Origin: Mesodorylaimus sp. YZB2_4
Lineage: Eukaryota > Nematoda > Enoplea > Dorylaimida > Dorylaimidae
Reading direction: 5' to 3'
NCBI GenBank assembly: GCA_030248295.1
Contig: JASANH010000556.1
Coordinates: 54,129 to 118,128, forward strand
Length of the DNA: 64,000 bases
Shown here: piece by piece, positions 1 to 11,465 of the stretch
Numbering within the stretch: the first letter of the stretch is position 1
Layout: each line of letters starts with the position of its first letter
The notes under the pieces: model-generated
Database searches by the model: none
The model's input: the letters and a program-made list of their open reading frames with translations, nothing else
What the model was told of the DNA's origin: nothing
Translations under genes and position numbers: made by a program

Positions 1-284
1 TTCCAGAAGGGGCGAGGCCCAGGTTCAGACTGCGTAATTAACAGCAGTAAGCAAGTCGTCTGTATACGTGTCATATGAGTATTTTCAAGACACAAGCCTC
101 ACCCAGACGTAATAATCAGGCGCGCGCAGAAACTCGAGACAGGATTTTATTTTCAGACACCCAGTCGTAAGAAGCTAGGCTTTTGGCGCCTAATTGTCTC
201 TCTCTAGTCTCTCTTTCTACACACCACACTGCCTGAATATTGTCTGCTATTTCCACCCAGCTGCTCGCCAAATTTTTTTTTTTT

Positions 285-1010
285 TTTGAATCTTTGTGGG
301 TCGAAGCCTGTTTTTGCCTATAGCCGGCCAGAGCCCCGTTGCATAAAAGATACGACCAGTCAACTCAATAAGTAAACTGGCCTAAGCAGCAGTAACTGGT
401 CTAGGAGTTTTCTTATTCCATAAAATCTTCTTATCGCAGAACACGTGGGTATATAGTTGTCTTATCGAGCTGACTTGTCTTATCGTATATGCAACGGGGC
501 CCAGCAGTCAAACTTTATAAGCAAGGCTGTGCGGGGACCGGCACACACAGGAGCTTCCCTTTGCGTGCCTCCACTATGAGCACCTCCACGCGACGGCATC
601 CTGGACAGGACACCAACTTCATTGGACGATGGCGGGTGGCCTGTGAACCCTGTCCATGTTCGACAGCCGAGACTGTCTACTCGTTTGGCTTCCGTCTCTC
701 TACTCGGAGCACCTTGGCGGTACCGGGTGAGTCACCCACGGCCTGGCGTGCAAGGTCAGCGAGGGTTTATGGTTCGCGAACCGACCTCCATCGCCAGGGA
801 TTGAACCCAGGGTGAGTCCAGCCACTCGCTCCCAAGCAGTACGAAGAGACGAATACCGAACCGCTGCAACACCGCGGCCGCCCTGCTGGCCAAACTTGCT
901 AGCTGTGTTGCAGGAGCACCGATTTCAGCCACGCAGTTTTGTATCAGCACATGCCGCCAAATACACTTTACACTGCCTCTGCCTCTGCTACTGTTTCAGT
1001 TTTACTCATG
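285..1010. repeat. Dispersed repeat R3, copy 1 (interrupted by a MITE)
   Basis: This stretch shares ordered blocks with 50565-51010: the 'gcctatagccggccag' block, 'gagcacctccac', 'gggtgagtc', 'gtgcaaggtcagcga' and a closing 'caccgcgg' block. Its right part contains GATTGAACCC, which on the minus strand reads as a tRNA-type B box, so a tRNA-derived SINE is likely. It begins after a T16 run at about 271-287, possibly the old tail of another element. It lies downstream of the last visible receptor exon, probably in an intron. No real coding capacity. Confidence 0.6.
332..500. mobile_element. 169-bp MITE inserted in repeat R3
   Basis: The ends are inverted: GCCCCGTTGCATA at 333-345 against TATGCAACGGGGC at 488-500. 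The flanks carry the same four bases, CCAG, at 328-331 and 501-504. The second R3 copy at about 50.64 kb has the uninterrupted sequence 'ccggccagcagtc', so it serves as an empty site and shows that this is an insertion. There is no coding sequence; a non-autonomous DNA transposon is inferred. The TTGCATAAAA end is shared with the element at 59.74 kb. Confidence 0.75.
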
Positions 1011-1247
1011 GAACGCGATTTGCACGTCTAAGAGCAATTAAACCAGTTCAAACCAGTATCCTGTGATTGATTATTACATTACGGCTAATGTAAGTGACCT
1101 CACATAACCCACACACCCAGTGATAAATGGTAGCACATGTTGTAAGTTACGCTTAGTTGCCATAAATTTTCAAAGCGGATGCAGCCGGTTTTCACAAGTC
1201 CGTTTAAAATGAAAGCTCCTTAAGTCAGCAAGCTAATAGCCACTCAC

Positions 1248-2853
1248 CTGTATAAAACAAACACTTCAGGGGTCCAAACGGCTGATGCTGGGAGCAATAC
1301 GTAGTCGGCATACTCGTAGTCTTCGGGGTTCCATCGAAGGTAGGCATCTTGCCAATTCTAGGCAAAGTCAAAGTAATATAGATGTCAAAGTGACTGAGTT
1401 GCCTTTGTGTTATTGGTTATGTATACATACATAGTCTTTAGTTTATATTTTATATTTTATAGTTAAATATATAGTTTATTGCTCCTTTGGCTGCCACCAA
1501 AAGTTTCAGAAATCTACACTCATTCTAATAACAGGGCTGCAGTTAAGCTCTTTTACGTCTTAGACCGAAAAGCTCTTTCAATTCTTCTTTCCCCAACATC
1601 AACTGCAACTACCGCATCTTACATGATATGTCGGGTTCTAGTTATTACTTCCTGACAGACAGCTGACTCTGAACAAAGGCCTGCTTCAGATACGCACCTA
1701 GGTGTCAAAGGCATTTGCGGAAGCTGACGGTTGCAAGCCAGAGATTACTATGAAAACTCAATCGATCTATAGAAAATATGAGGAAGTGGCAAGACGAGAT
1801 TTCTGCCCGGGGGAGGTTTTTAGGTCAGAGCTTGACGGGAGAAGCTTTTAATGCGACTAAATGCCAGCAGCTTATTTGTGACCCTTTCGCAAATCCATCA
1901 TGACTAATGGAGGGAGCATGTCCATAATTATTGCTAAATGTGTTTCCGATCGCATTGATATATTTTTTAGCGCCCGTTACTGGCAAACAAAGGCACTTGC
2001 CATGCCAAGCCCGTTATTTTGCAAGCTAATTTATGCCGACCTGTTTTGATGGTATCCTACACAAAATTGTTATGGAGACTATCATACCCCGACACGGATT
2101 GAATCAGATGATTAACTCCTCAGTCCACCGCATATCAGCGAAATTTTCATACTAGAATACCTAATCCGTAATTTTAGGTTTTTAGGATACGTATATCATA
2201 AAAAGTGAGTCCATGGTCAGTCATGGTCAAGTGTAACAAATGCAATACTTTTTTGCCTTCCTTTCCCTTTTTCCTCCGCCCAGCACTCGCATTTATCTGC
2301 CCATAAGGCTCTTAGTGTTCTTGCTGTAGGCAATATCATGCTTCGGTTAGAGTCTAATTTATAGCTTCCATTAGGCCGAGCATACCTACTTACCATGGTG
2401 AAATGAGCCGAGACAGAGATCAGATTTCGTTTTTGATCCTAAAAGAAACAAGTTAAATAAGAAATTCTAGAACCCTTTTCATCGACTATAAAAGAAATTG
2501 TAGGCGTGCTTAGATTTCTTTATAACTCGGCCAGTATAAGGCTGCTGTCAGCTTCCATGTGGTCTGTATATGTCTGGAGGTTAGAGAGAGAAAAATCCAG
2601 TTGACAGTGTTCAGGATAAGAAATTACAAAGGTGTTGATGAACAAGAGTGCCCGCATCACAAATGGACGCACAATCAAGCTAGACTATGGGGACGGTTGA
2701 GTAATTTACTCACCACGTTGATAATCTGATAGGGCGCACCATAAATGGACACCGTTATCGAGTCGGCTGGGTGTAAAACGGGTCGCACATGTTTCTGATA
2801 GCGCCGTAGCAAGTCTCTGATCAAACGAGCATTCGTGCTGTTGTAAGGGTCGT
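1248..2853 (-). CDS. Nicotinic acetylcholine receptor-like subunit, three internal exons (partial)
   Basis: Seen: three phase-compatible exons at 2853-2714, 2438-2394 and 1357-1248, each with AG acceptor and GT donor. The first reads RLIRDLLRRYQKHVRPV then QIINV, the start of a Cys-loop receptor ligand-binding domain. The second is exactly 45 bp (DQKRNLISVSAHFTM). The third is exactly 110 bp and reads WQDAYLRWNPEDYEYADY, then VWTPEVFVLYR, matching loop D and the 'W-x-PD' segment. The 45/110-bp pair is the classic nAChR exon 3/exon 4 layout. Known role of the family: pentameric ligand-gated cation channel subunits at synapses. Not visible: signal-peptide exon, the Cys-loop, the vicinal cysteines of alpha subunits, and TM1-TM4. 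These probably lie left of the window, with the repeats at 0.3-1.0 kb inside an intron. Subunit class (alpha or non-alpha) and ligand cannot be assigned. Confidence 0.85.
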
Positions 2854-4012
2854 CTGAGAAATTCAGGAACTTTTGAAGAAAAAAGGTAAGCTCAATAAAG
2901 TCCTGATTTTACCTTTAAATTTTCCTTCGGTAGTAATAAAAATAGATACGAAAATTAAAATTCGGAAAGATCTAATATAATATGCCATCGATCTTTAACT
3001 TTTTCAAAGCTAGAAATTTTTGACAAGTTAGTTAAATTTTTGATGAGTCTTCGCGCAAGCAGCTCCAGACGAGCGTCTGTTGGAGTTGAGAAGAAAGTGG
3101 ATCAAGTGTCACGTAACTTGGTTAGAAGAGAAAGTTTTGAAAGCTCAGTTTAACTAGCATTAATTTTCCAGACTGAACCCGCAAAACTATCAACTCTGAT
3201 TGACGTCAACACAACGCATCTCGGTCACGAGCGAGGTAGTCAAGCAGAAATTTTCTTTTCTACAGTAGATTGTCAGCGGGCTTCCCTTCGCGAAAAAGTT
3301 TAGGTTTCTCAAAAACAAACCCGCATTATGGCAGTTCCCGAGAGTAGGTCACAGAACGACTTTGCTCACTCGAATAATCTCATCTACGGCGGACATCGTT
3401 GGGATGTCGTCAGCAAGTATAAAAAAGTGAAAGGTTTTTTGTTATTTTTTGCGAAGTTGGGATTGGCTTAAATCGATGCTCGTGTCTCTCACTCGACCCT
3501 GCAAACAAAGCGAGACCGAAAAAATGAAGGTTCGTTTTGAAACGCAATGAAAATGAGATGAAAAATCAACCAGTTCTGGGAAAGGAAGCTTATTGACATT
3601 CACTTCCACGTTTCCTCGCTCGACATTTTTTTCTCGAGTTTCGTCCTCGCTTGGTCCTTATTCGGCCGTGTGAGTATTCGATTCGGGGCTACGAGGCGTT
3701 ACATTCGTGCCACCTGCACACTCACTGTGCTCAGCAAGTCGACGCGTGACTCTCCCGCTCATAGACGAGGTTTAAATCATCAGTTCTGAACCTTTTCCCC
3801 GAATGCGCAGTTACTATCAAGCTAAAGGCTGGTTCGTAATCGATTCCTCAGCGCGCATCACTCCGCTCGCAACCATTACTCGCAGCAGTTGAGCCCAACG
3901 TGTCCATACAAGGCCGCGAGATGCACTGGGGCTGAAGCTATGTCTCACGAATGGTCTCTCGGGACCATAAATGAGAAGCTCCTCGTTCTTGCACCTATGC
4001 GAATGACAGCTT

Positions 4013-4052
4013 TCGATGGGATCGGCTGGTTTGGCATGGCCGATCCCATCGA
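4013..4052. repeat. Perfect 14-bp inverted repeat
   Basis: TCGATGGGATCGGC at 4013-4026 is the exact reverse complement of 4039-4052, with a 12-base loop. No function is evident. Confidence 0.8.
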
Positions 4053-5046
4053 TAAATGCGGCTATGTCGAAGACAAACGTGCTCCAAGGCCTAAATGGAC
4101 TATATATTAATTCCGTGAACAAAAATGGCTCGCCATCTCGTAATGAGCTTACATCAATCGAGAAGCAGTCGCTACTTGATGTATTGTTATTGCTGTATTG
4201 CTCTGAGTAGCACGGACTTTCGCTTTATCACTTTCTAAAATGACCTTTTCTCGTATCAAATACGTAAAGTCGCCTCCAAACTTAATACATAGTCAATACG
4301 AAAAGTCAACTTTAGTTTGCATTCGTCACTTAAATATGCAAAGAGTCCATTATTGGTCTCCACCGACTCAGGAGTCTTTTAAAAGGACCTCGACGGCGGA
4401 AGGCAAACATGAATAAGTAGTCGAAAATCGATTTATCTGCTTGGCCAGACTCCAAATGCCTTTTGGTCCTTCATGCCTGCCATCAAAGCAAAAACTGGCA
4501 ACCTGCTTTTTGTTGTAATTATTGAGGCCGGTTCGAGCAGCAAACTTTTATGGAAACGGAAATGTAATCGAAGCGTAACATTTCTCCGGAAACGCAATTT
4601 TCTCGTTCTCAAACACGGCAGCACTGGCAGCTGGTAATGGCCTCCGTTTTCCCATGAAGGGAGCGTGGGAGAACAAGCAGAAAAATATGACTATTTTAAA
4701 TGGATTTGGAAAGAATAATGCAAGCTCGAACTGAAATACAGTTCGGCATAATTGGACGTGTACACATAACGGGTGTGTCATATTTCGGCTACCTTGTGCA
4801 GTCGGAAGACCATGATAAAGTAAAAATTCACAATTTCTACACCAGTTGGTCCCCATTATGACCTCAGCAGGCCCCTAGGGATTCCCATGCCTCGCTTTTG
4901 TGGGCATGCTCATCGTCAGTATAAGTCCTGCCATACAACAAGCATATGAAACGAGCAGTTGGCTAGTTAGTTTTCTTTGGGAAAACGAAGTCTCGAAATG
5001 GCGGTAATTTTTTATTTCTGATCGGTTTAGCCAAATATACCGCTTG

Positions 5047-5107
5047 ACCAGCATCACCTCATTTTGAGGCTTTCATAAGAAAAGCCTCAAAATGAGGAGA
5101 TGCTGGT
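5047..5107. repeat. 27-bp near-perfect hairpin
   Basis: ACCAGCATCACCTCATTTTG and onward (5047-5073) pairs with 5081-5107 with a single mismatch and a 7-base loop. It may be the collapsed core of a foldback element. Confidence 0.8.
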
Positions 5108-5907
5108 TTCAAAACTGGACCTTGGTCCTCCAGAGCTTCCGTGGTGTCTGACACTTCGGAATCGTGTAATTCCTGGGCCTACATGCGCGTTATTTGGGTT
5201 AGTGGGAGGCATCTCGTATGCATAATATCCTACGTACCATACTTAAAATCCTTGATAACGATTAATTTTAAAGTAGGGTTCCTTCCCGTCAAGCATTCAT
5301 GACACATGCTGCAGGCTTACCCACACGTCGTGAGGAAAATGGCAGCAGAGCAGAGTGCCGGAGTGTCTTTTCTGCTTTAGAGTTCCTCCATTTGACTTAA
5401 CTCATGGCAATCCTAAGAAGCTTAGGCTTTTTTTACCACACTAAACCTGGTTCAACAAAATGGAAAGACCACATGAGAGTATTTACAGTATGCGCACCAT
5501 ATATTGCTAAAACGGTCAGGAACAATTTTTAAGCTATCGATAGAAAGAAAGATGTTTTTTTTTAAATTCATCGAATTAAAGTGGTTTGTTGCCCACCATT
5601 TCCTTGTGTGGTCACAAAATTTGGCCAGAATCGCACTGTTTCAATTGATATACCCGCTGTAGTGTAGATTCAGATTCAGACTTTCAGACATCTAAAGGAT
5701 GTCTCAAATCTTCAAATGTCTTTCAGAAATCTTCAATATCCAAAAAAATCTTTTTTATTTTAAAATTTCCGTCCAAATACTGTACTTCCAAGATGGCAAA
5801 CAAGGCATGCTCAAGAATATCATACAAAAAAAAATAACTTGAAAATACAAATACAAGCGTGCCACTGTCACCGCTTCCCAAAAGCCAGATACCCTTCAAA
5901 GGCGCAT

Positions 5908-8900
5908 TTAAAAAATATGCCTTAACCCATCCAAACACATTTTCTCTCGAACTGAAGCTAACAAAAAGCCAACTTTATTTCCGGTCAAGTCTAGTAAAAG
6001 TCCGTCACGATCTGACCAAATTCTTATGCTATAATTCGATAAACTATTGCAGCCGAAATAATCGTGTTCTCGCTTTATTTTTGGCAATACAAATATTATT
6101 TCGAACATGCTTAGTACTGACATGCCAAGGTAAAGACCGGAATCGGCCGCAATATCAGGGAAAAGATCTGTGATCTAGAAAAATATGTTGTTATCCGCGA
6201 CGTGTTCTAAACGCACACAGGGCATTGAGTTGAAGGTAGTTCGTCCAACTTATAATACTAGTTTTTTGCCAGCGGCTGGTGTCAATCTGGCCAGATCCAT
6301 GACTTATCGCTCGGTATCGTCCTGAGACGCTGGTGCTGGCACAGGATTCCCTCGGAAAGGTGCCCTACAGCCCCAGGTTGGACCCCTGGGGCTGTACAAA
6401 ATATCCTATATCCTCCGTAGCAAGCAAAGCTTCACGGCATATTCTTTGCATAAAGACGGGAAAATTGACTTTACTTACGCTGTATGCCAATGACTCCGAA
6501 TATTCTAAGTAAGTTAGGTCTTCAAAATAAACGTCAATTTGGACTAACTGGTTGATAAATAAATGTGCCATAAGCCTAATCATAAGGCATTTTTGCAGGG
6601 CATAATTATCGTAATGTATGTACCTGCCACGACGAGACACAGAGGCATTATTTGTCATTGACTGCATATGAGCGTTCTAGAACAGAGGTACAGCCAGTTC
6701 AACAAACCCAGTCTCTGGTTATCCAGTAAGACTTACTTGAAACTTGGGCCACTTTCTGGTGCTCACTGATGTTTCAAACAATTCTTGCCTGAACAGGAGA
6801 CAGAATAAGAAAAGAAATGCCAGACTCGTACGCACTTACTCGCAAGCCGGAGGACACGAGCATGCGGACCCGACTGATGAATTGGAATGGCCATAGAAAT
6901 CGTTGACACAATCACCTGGCACAGAGATGTGCTGTGTGCTCTTCTTGGTACTGGTACAAAAAACGAAGGCTTACGGCGAAGGGCATTGCAGTATCCGACT
7001 TTTGTGTTGGCTGGCAACGGGACTAGTGGATCGCCGCACTGACATCGTTCAATCACACTCTGCTGATTGCAACTTCTCAGACAGGCCTATAAAATTCAAA
7101 ATGTAACATTTTTTCTTGATATTGTGAAATGGAAGAGAATGTTTTGAGCTATTCGAGAAAGTCGAATCGATAGAACACGTGAAGAGGCTTGCTGAAGCAT
7201 GAGTGCACGTCTGAATTTTTGCTTAAGCTTTCAGCGCGGATGTAAAGTCTCTCAGGGTCGTATGCTTAATTCTGAATTACATGTGTCATAAATTGGAAGT
7301 TTTTTGGATTTTGGAGTTTCCATATTTTGGATGCACTTTGCCTTTACTGGCCAATGCCTCAGGGGGCTTTTACGAAACTTGAAGAAATGGTGTATGGGCT
7401 AAGGGAACGCATTGTAAGGCAGGTTGCTAGGTTTATACTTGGATAGGAAATGGCATTGATGGACCATCGAAAAAATAACAAACCCCCTGAAATATGCCAC
7501 GGATGGAGTTTAAAGATTCAGTATCTTATATGAAAAAATATCGACGATATCCGCCCTATTTTGCTGTGACATTATCCAAGGGAAGTCCAAAAACCATGAT
7601 TTGGTGGAAACAGAATGAAAAAACAGTTGTGAAATCCTGGTTTTCAATCCGTTTCTACAACATATTTCTTGACTCCGATGGTGAGCCACTTCTTCCATGT
7701 AAACTGTAATTTTGACAGAATCTTCAGGTCGTCTTTGACGACTGATCATTGCAATTGGTAGAGACTAGCACAGGATCGATAATGCTGCCGATTTTGGGAG
7801 CTTTACGGAAGAAGTAGACATCGCGCTGCTTATGGTGGTAGAGGGCAAAGAGGTCGGTGATGCCGAAGTTGATGTCGAGGCTGGCGTGGTAGTCGGTGCA
7901 GTTGTGCTCGAGGACGAGGTCGATGCTGTTGATGTAGTGGACGAAGTTCTTGATGTCGTCGTGCTAGTTGTCACAGGGGCAGCATTGTAATCTGCAACAA
8001 GAGGTCATCGAAGTCATCTGCTAAAGTGCTTCTGTGAAGCCAAAGATCCTTACATTCACAAATTACTGGAAAAGTATCCGTAGTGCCATAATTATCAAAG
8101 TCTACCCTCATATGTGGTGTGCCATGGACGATAGCAGCGAGATTAGGTATATCTAGCCATCCGTTCCGTTTACTGTTGTGATCGGGCAGTGTCGTGTTGC
8201 ATACGCTGCATAAAGTAGAGACAGTCACAGGGCCGCCTACGCCTTTTATGGTCTCAGTATCTAGCCAATACCAGTCAACTGAAGTTGGGCTACTGTAGCT
8301 TTTCATACCACAAAATACACCTGGAGTTCCCACAATCAGTCCAGTATACAACAAATGCGTTATGAGTCCATCGTTGTCGACCCTTGCAAGTCGGCTGTTC
8401 TGGTATCCAGCTGGTATCGATTGATCGCAACATTTCCATCCGCACACCCAAGTCATCGAGCTTAAAGTTTTCGCATAGCGAGAACTACCGTATATAGTTG
8501 ACGGGCCCATTATGCCGCATGAGTAAGGCGGTGCCCGTTTTTCTCTTTTCTTTTCTTCATATAAGGTAATGCGCTCTTTGTCTGTGCGGCTATCTGCTGG
8601 CTCTGCTGCCGACGGATTTTGCGATAATGCTTTCATTAAAGAAGATAATTCTGGAATTGTAGCCAGGGCTGATTTTTTATGCGGATTCAGGTTGCATAGT
8701 GTGACTGCCAGGAAAGGTAGGCGTTCTGACTTAAGCTGCAAAAAAACAATGTTCTAAGCAAAGCTTGGGAAGTGGCTCCAAATCCGCAGCTTCCCATTCC
8801 AGGACCCGTTTCGATGGGTGGAATAATTCTGGGTCCACTCTATTGAAAAGACTGGTGGAGCGTTTGCACCACGGCGAGAGCCCAACGCAGTCTAGAGCGT

Positions 8901-9593
8901 TTCGACATATTAGTCTGTGACTGAAGCATACCGAACTATATGTTCAGTAAGTGTCCAGGAAGGAGCAGCAGGAGCATGCAGTCCCAGTGTGTTGTATCCT
9001 GATGTAATGGGCGTGGATATTCATCTGCGGCTCAATGCACTGGTTCAGGAAGCTGGTCAGCCCCTCCTAACAGTATTCGAGGCATCATCTCACCCTCTAA
9101 GCATCATTCAGCTGGGAACACACCTAAGCTCACCCATTCTCGTTTGCCATACCCATACTAGATATTCTGCTGTCTCCCCACTGGAGGCAACTCAAACTGA
9201 TTGCAATTTTCATCCTACAAGTATCTGTGTGGACTTACGCACCACGCCATACCAGGGCAGCCAACTAAATCTTTCAACCCAGTTCATGGCTGAAGCATCA
9301 CCCTGACGGGTGACGCTCCCAGTTCTAGCTCCGTGAGGAGTATCGATAGCTAGTCGAGCCTCTACATACTGTATTTGACTTTTAGAAAATCTACCGTAAA
9401 TCATACTAACCGAGATTGCGACCGTTCGATCATACTGAAGATACTTGACCACGCACACGGCAGTCAATCCGACTAACAGTACCGAGGAGACTACTGTAAT
9501 AACTGACCAACATATATTACTCAGAATATTTGGCCCAGTTATTGCAAGGTTCAATGAAGTAATAGTAGTGGCTTGGGGCTCCATCCCAGCCAT
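5908..9593 (-). CDS. DEG/ENaC-like channel with one C-type-lectin-like domain and a short Ser/Thr stalk (copy B, possibly decayed)
   Basis: Exons read with matching phases: 9593-9411 (TM1, SLNLAITG then a hydrophobic helix); 8735-8054 (LPFLAVTLCNLNPHKKSAL, basic site KREKR, then a CTLD ending VICE); 7991-7807 (about 61 residues, mostly Ser/Thr). After a gap come 7086-6975 (ACLRSC, RCQCGDPLVPLP), 6915-6840 (DCVNDFYG, CSCPPAC), 6788-6737 (TSVSTRKWP), about 6547-6479 (VYFEDLTY) and 6174-5908 (TM2, GLYLGMSVLSMFE, plus a long C-tail). The 112-, 76- and 52-bp exons have exactly the lengths of their counterparts in copy A. Between 7807 and 7086 the three or four palm/finger exons expected from copy A are not recognisable. 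Only a weak echo, AAAGTGCATCCAAAATATGG near 7310-7335 on the minus strand, resembles copy A's DPSYGNC exon, with that Cys replaced. Either the exons diverged beyond my reading or this is a pseudogene. A role as an extracellularly gated Na+ channel is known for the family only. Confidence 0.7.
9240..9372. repeat. Dispersed repeat R1 (partial copy), overlapping the TM1 intron of copy B
   Basis: It shares 'cagggcagcc', 'catggctgaa', the hairpin CATCACCCTGACGGGTGACG and 'tcgagcctctac' with 26761-26945 and 50275-50470. It sits in the first intron of the lectin-channel gene, next to the TM1 exon donor at 9411. A weaker match at about 8815-8885 to the left end of R1 suggests an older, rearranged element. 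Confidence 0.6.
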
Positions 9594-10606
9594 TTGCTGT
9601 TGTATAGCTTGCAGAGCAGTGATCTGAGCAGTGATAAGAGTATAGGCATAAGAGTACAGGCATGAAGCCGGGGCATCTTATAGGCCACCATGGACCCCAT
9701 TTGCGGCCGTACCTATTTGGCATCATGTTCAGCATGAGTTGTCATGGAATGCTTTTAGGCACCCATTGTAGTCTTCGTGTTTGTTGAAAACAGGCTCAAA
9801 GGGGCGCAGTGAGACAGTAGTCGATAATATGGTAGAACCATGTGCCTCTATAAAACCTTACTCGCGATGTTCATGAATAACACATTTTCTCAAAATTTCT
9901 ATTGGCTGACTACCAAAGCGAGCTATTCTAAAAAGAAAAATGAGAAGGGCACTTGTTGCGAGTTCACTCAATAGCTCCTGGCAAGTTTGGTTCAAGTCAT
10001 CGTGGGTTGAAACAGGCAGACTTGAACCGCCCAACTGAAAAAGGCATTCCTTGACAGACGCGCTTGAGCAGCCAGGATATGCTTGTCGCCTTGATGAACT
10101 CTGAAGTAGCCATGGGTACAACGTGTCCATCTAGAGGCGAGAGAAATTATTGCCCGCCCACCCCCATAGTAATAAGAAAAATATGCCTACAATAGCAGGC
10201 TAAAACTGGGTGCTTTCATTGTAGCACATAGGAGTGAACTTACGCACAAAATGCGTCCAGCAGAAGTGCATTCTATTGTTGTCTTTTTGTATTTGGGATG
10301 CCTACTTTATCGTATTTGATGACGTTTGGACTCTCACTCGAGGAATGTCGCAAGTACAGAATGTCACTTGCTCTAGGAGGACTACAAGGAAATACATACG
10401 TACCTCTTTCAAGGATATTTACGCATATAGATGACGAACGGTGTGGGATGTGTGGCTATGATATGATTGATGCTCTCAATAAATGCAGTATGCTCAGAAC
10501 GTCTGGCACTCACAGTACGTTCCATTAGAGCTCTTGCTCACGGCCTGCTGGGGGATTGCAGGCATTGCCGACATCGACTGACTCGCTTTGGAAAATCCTT
10601 GGCTCG

Positions 10607-10835
10607 CTAAGGGATAAAACTAGGGCTTGGCAGGCCTAACCCACCACGTGAACGAGCCACGCAGTCCAAGACACCGCGTGTTGAGTCTATCTGCCACACC
10701 ACAAGGGCTCTCAATACAAAGAACGGCCGCGCGTGTCGACCCTTAAGCGGGGCTCTGATGGACCTGGGAGCCAAGTGCTCACAGGGCACTTCAGACCAGG
10801 CGAAGACCAGTTTTCAATCGATGCCTGCAAGCCCA
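10607..10835. repeat. Dispersed repeat R2, copy 1
   Basis: It matches 56087-56315 in the same orientation. Shared blocks are 'aacccac', 'acgcagtcc', 'cacaccacaaggg', 'gggg(t)tctgatgga/gaaggacctg', 'aagtgctcac' and 'ccgatgcctgcaa'. There is no coding potential; a SINE-like or other non-autonomous element is likely. Confidence 0.65.
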
Positions 10836-11127
10836 CGCTCTCTGTCTCGTATCTGACTTGACATTTTGTTATGAGAGGAAGGTGTAACCCACATGCCTCC
10901 TATTCGTGACGATAGTAACCAGTCCTGGTAGGCGCAGGAGGGGGGCGGCAAGCCGAAGTTGGCGGGACAAAAACTTCGACAGGTAAGTCTTGCGACTATA
11001 CCTACGGTTGAAACATCAACCCGAGGGGTTGACGATAGATCCTCATGTCCCGTTTGGTGTTTCATCGGCAGGTATCGACGCAAGACTTGCCTTCCTCCAG
11101 TCGGAGTTTTTTGTCCTCCCTATGTGT

Positions 11128-11151
11128 GTGTGAGAGACAAGTCTCTCACAC
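11128..11151. repeat. 24-bp palindrome
   Basis: GTGTGAGAGAC, two bases, then GTCTCTCACAC: 11-bp perfect arms. It lies downstream of copy A and next to the hairpin repeat. No function is evident. Confidence 0.8.
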
Positions 11152-11465
11152 CTGTCGCCGCCTGTGTGCGCTGGTAACTTTGTGCCTGCTTCCTTGCTAG
11201 ACGTGGTACACCTCGCCAGAGGTGTATGGCGTGGAAACGTCCTGTAAGTCGTGCATGCTTAACAGATACACAACACACAGTCCAGGAAACCATGAGTACA
11301 TATTCAGTACATGCTCGTGCAGTACAATCATTTCAGGGCATCGATAAATTTAGTATTGCAAACTGTTCGAAGCTGGGCAATTGACGTCACTAGAAAATAA
11401 TTAACAGGAAAATAATAAATAGCTGGCACTAAAACTTCCACGAAAAGCAAGTTGAAAGAACGGTG

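Larger units (their letters stand above)
2854..5907. other. Gene-free interval with two hairpins
   Basis: I recognise no coding exon here on either strand. The 5' end (signal-peptide exon) of the receptor gene to the left should lie somewhere in this interval but was not found. The open frame at 3817-4122 has no family match I recognise. Two strong hairpins (4013-4052 and 5047-5107) are listed separately. Confidence 0.5.
9594..11465. other. Intergenic interval between the two DEG/ENaC-like genes
   Basis: It contains repeat R2 (10607-10835), a hairpin repeat (10965-11060) and a 24-bp palindrome (11128-11151). One minus-strand open stretch (10130-9858) contains ECLFQLGG and TCQELL in a spacing loosely like a C-type lectin helix. 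I could not build a domain from it, so it may be debris from the same duplication or chance. Confidence 0.4.

Noticed and set aside
489-815. 108-residue frame in the left repeat
   Set aside because: It lies within the R3 repeat and is not preserved in the second R3 copy.
3817-4122. 101-residue minus-strand frame as a receptor 5' exon
   Set aside because: No signal peptide and no phase match to the first receptor exon; it overlaps a perfect hairpin.
9858-10130. Extra C-type lectin exon upstream of copy B
   Set aside because: ECLFQLGG and TCQELL are suggestive, but there is no WIGL-like core, no ICE end and no plausible splice partner.
9285-11060. Hammerhead ribozyme in the hairpin repeats
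   Set aside because: GAAAC followed by a closed helix suggested it, but there is no CUGAUGA core upstream and no NUH cleavage site in the right place.
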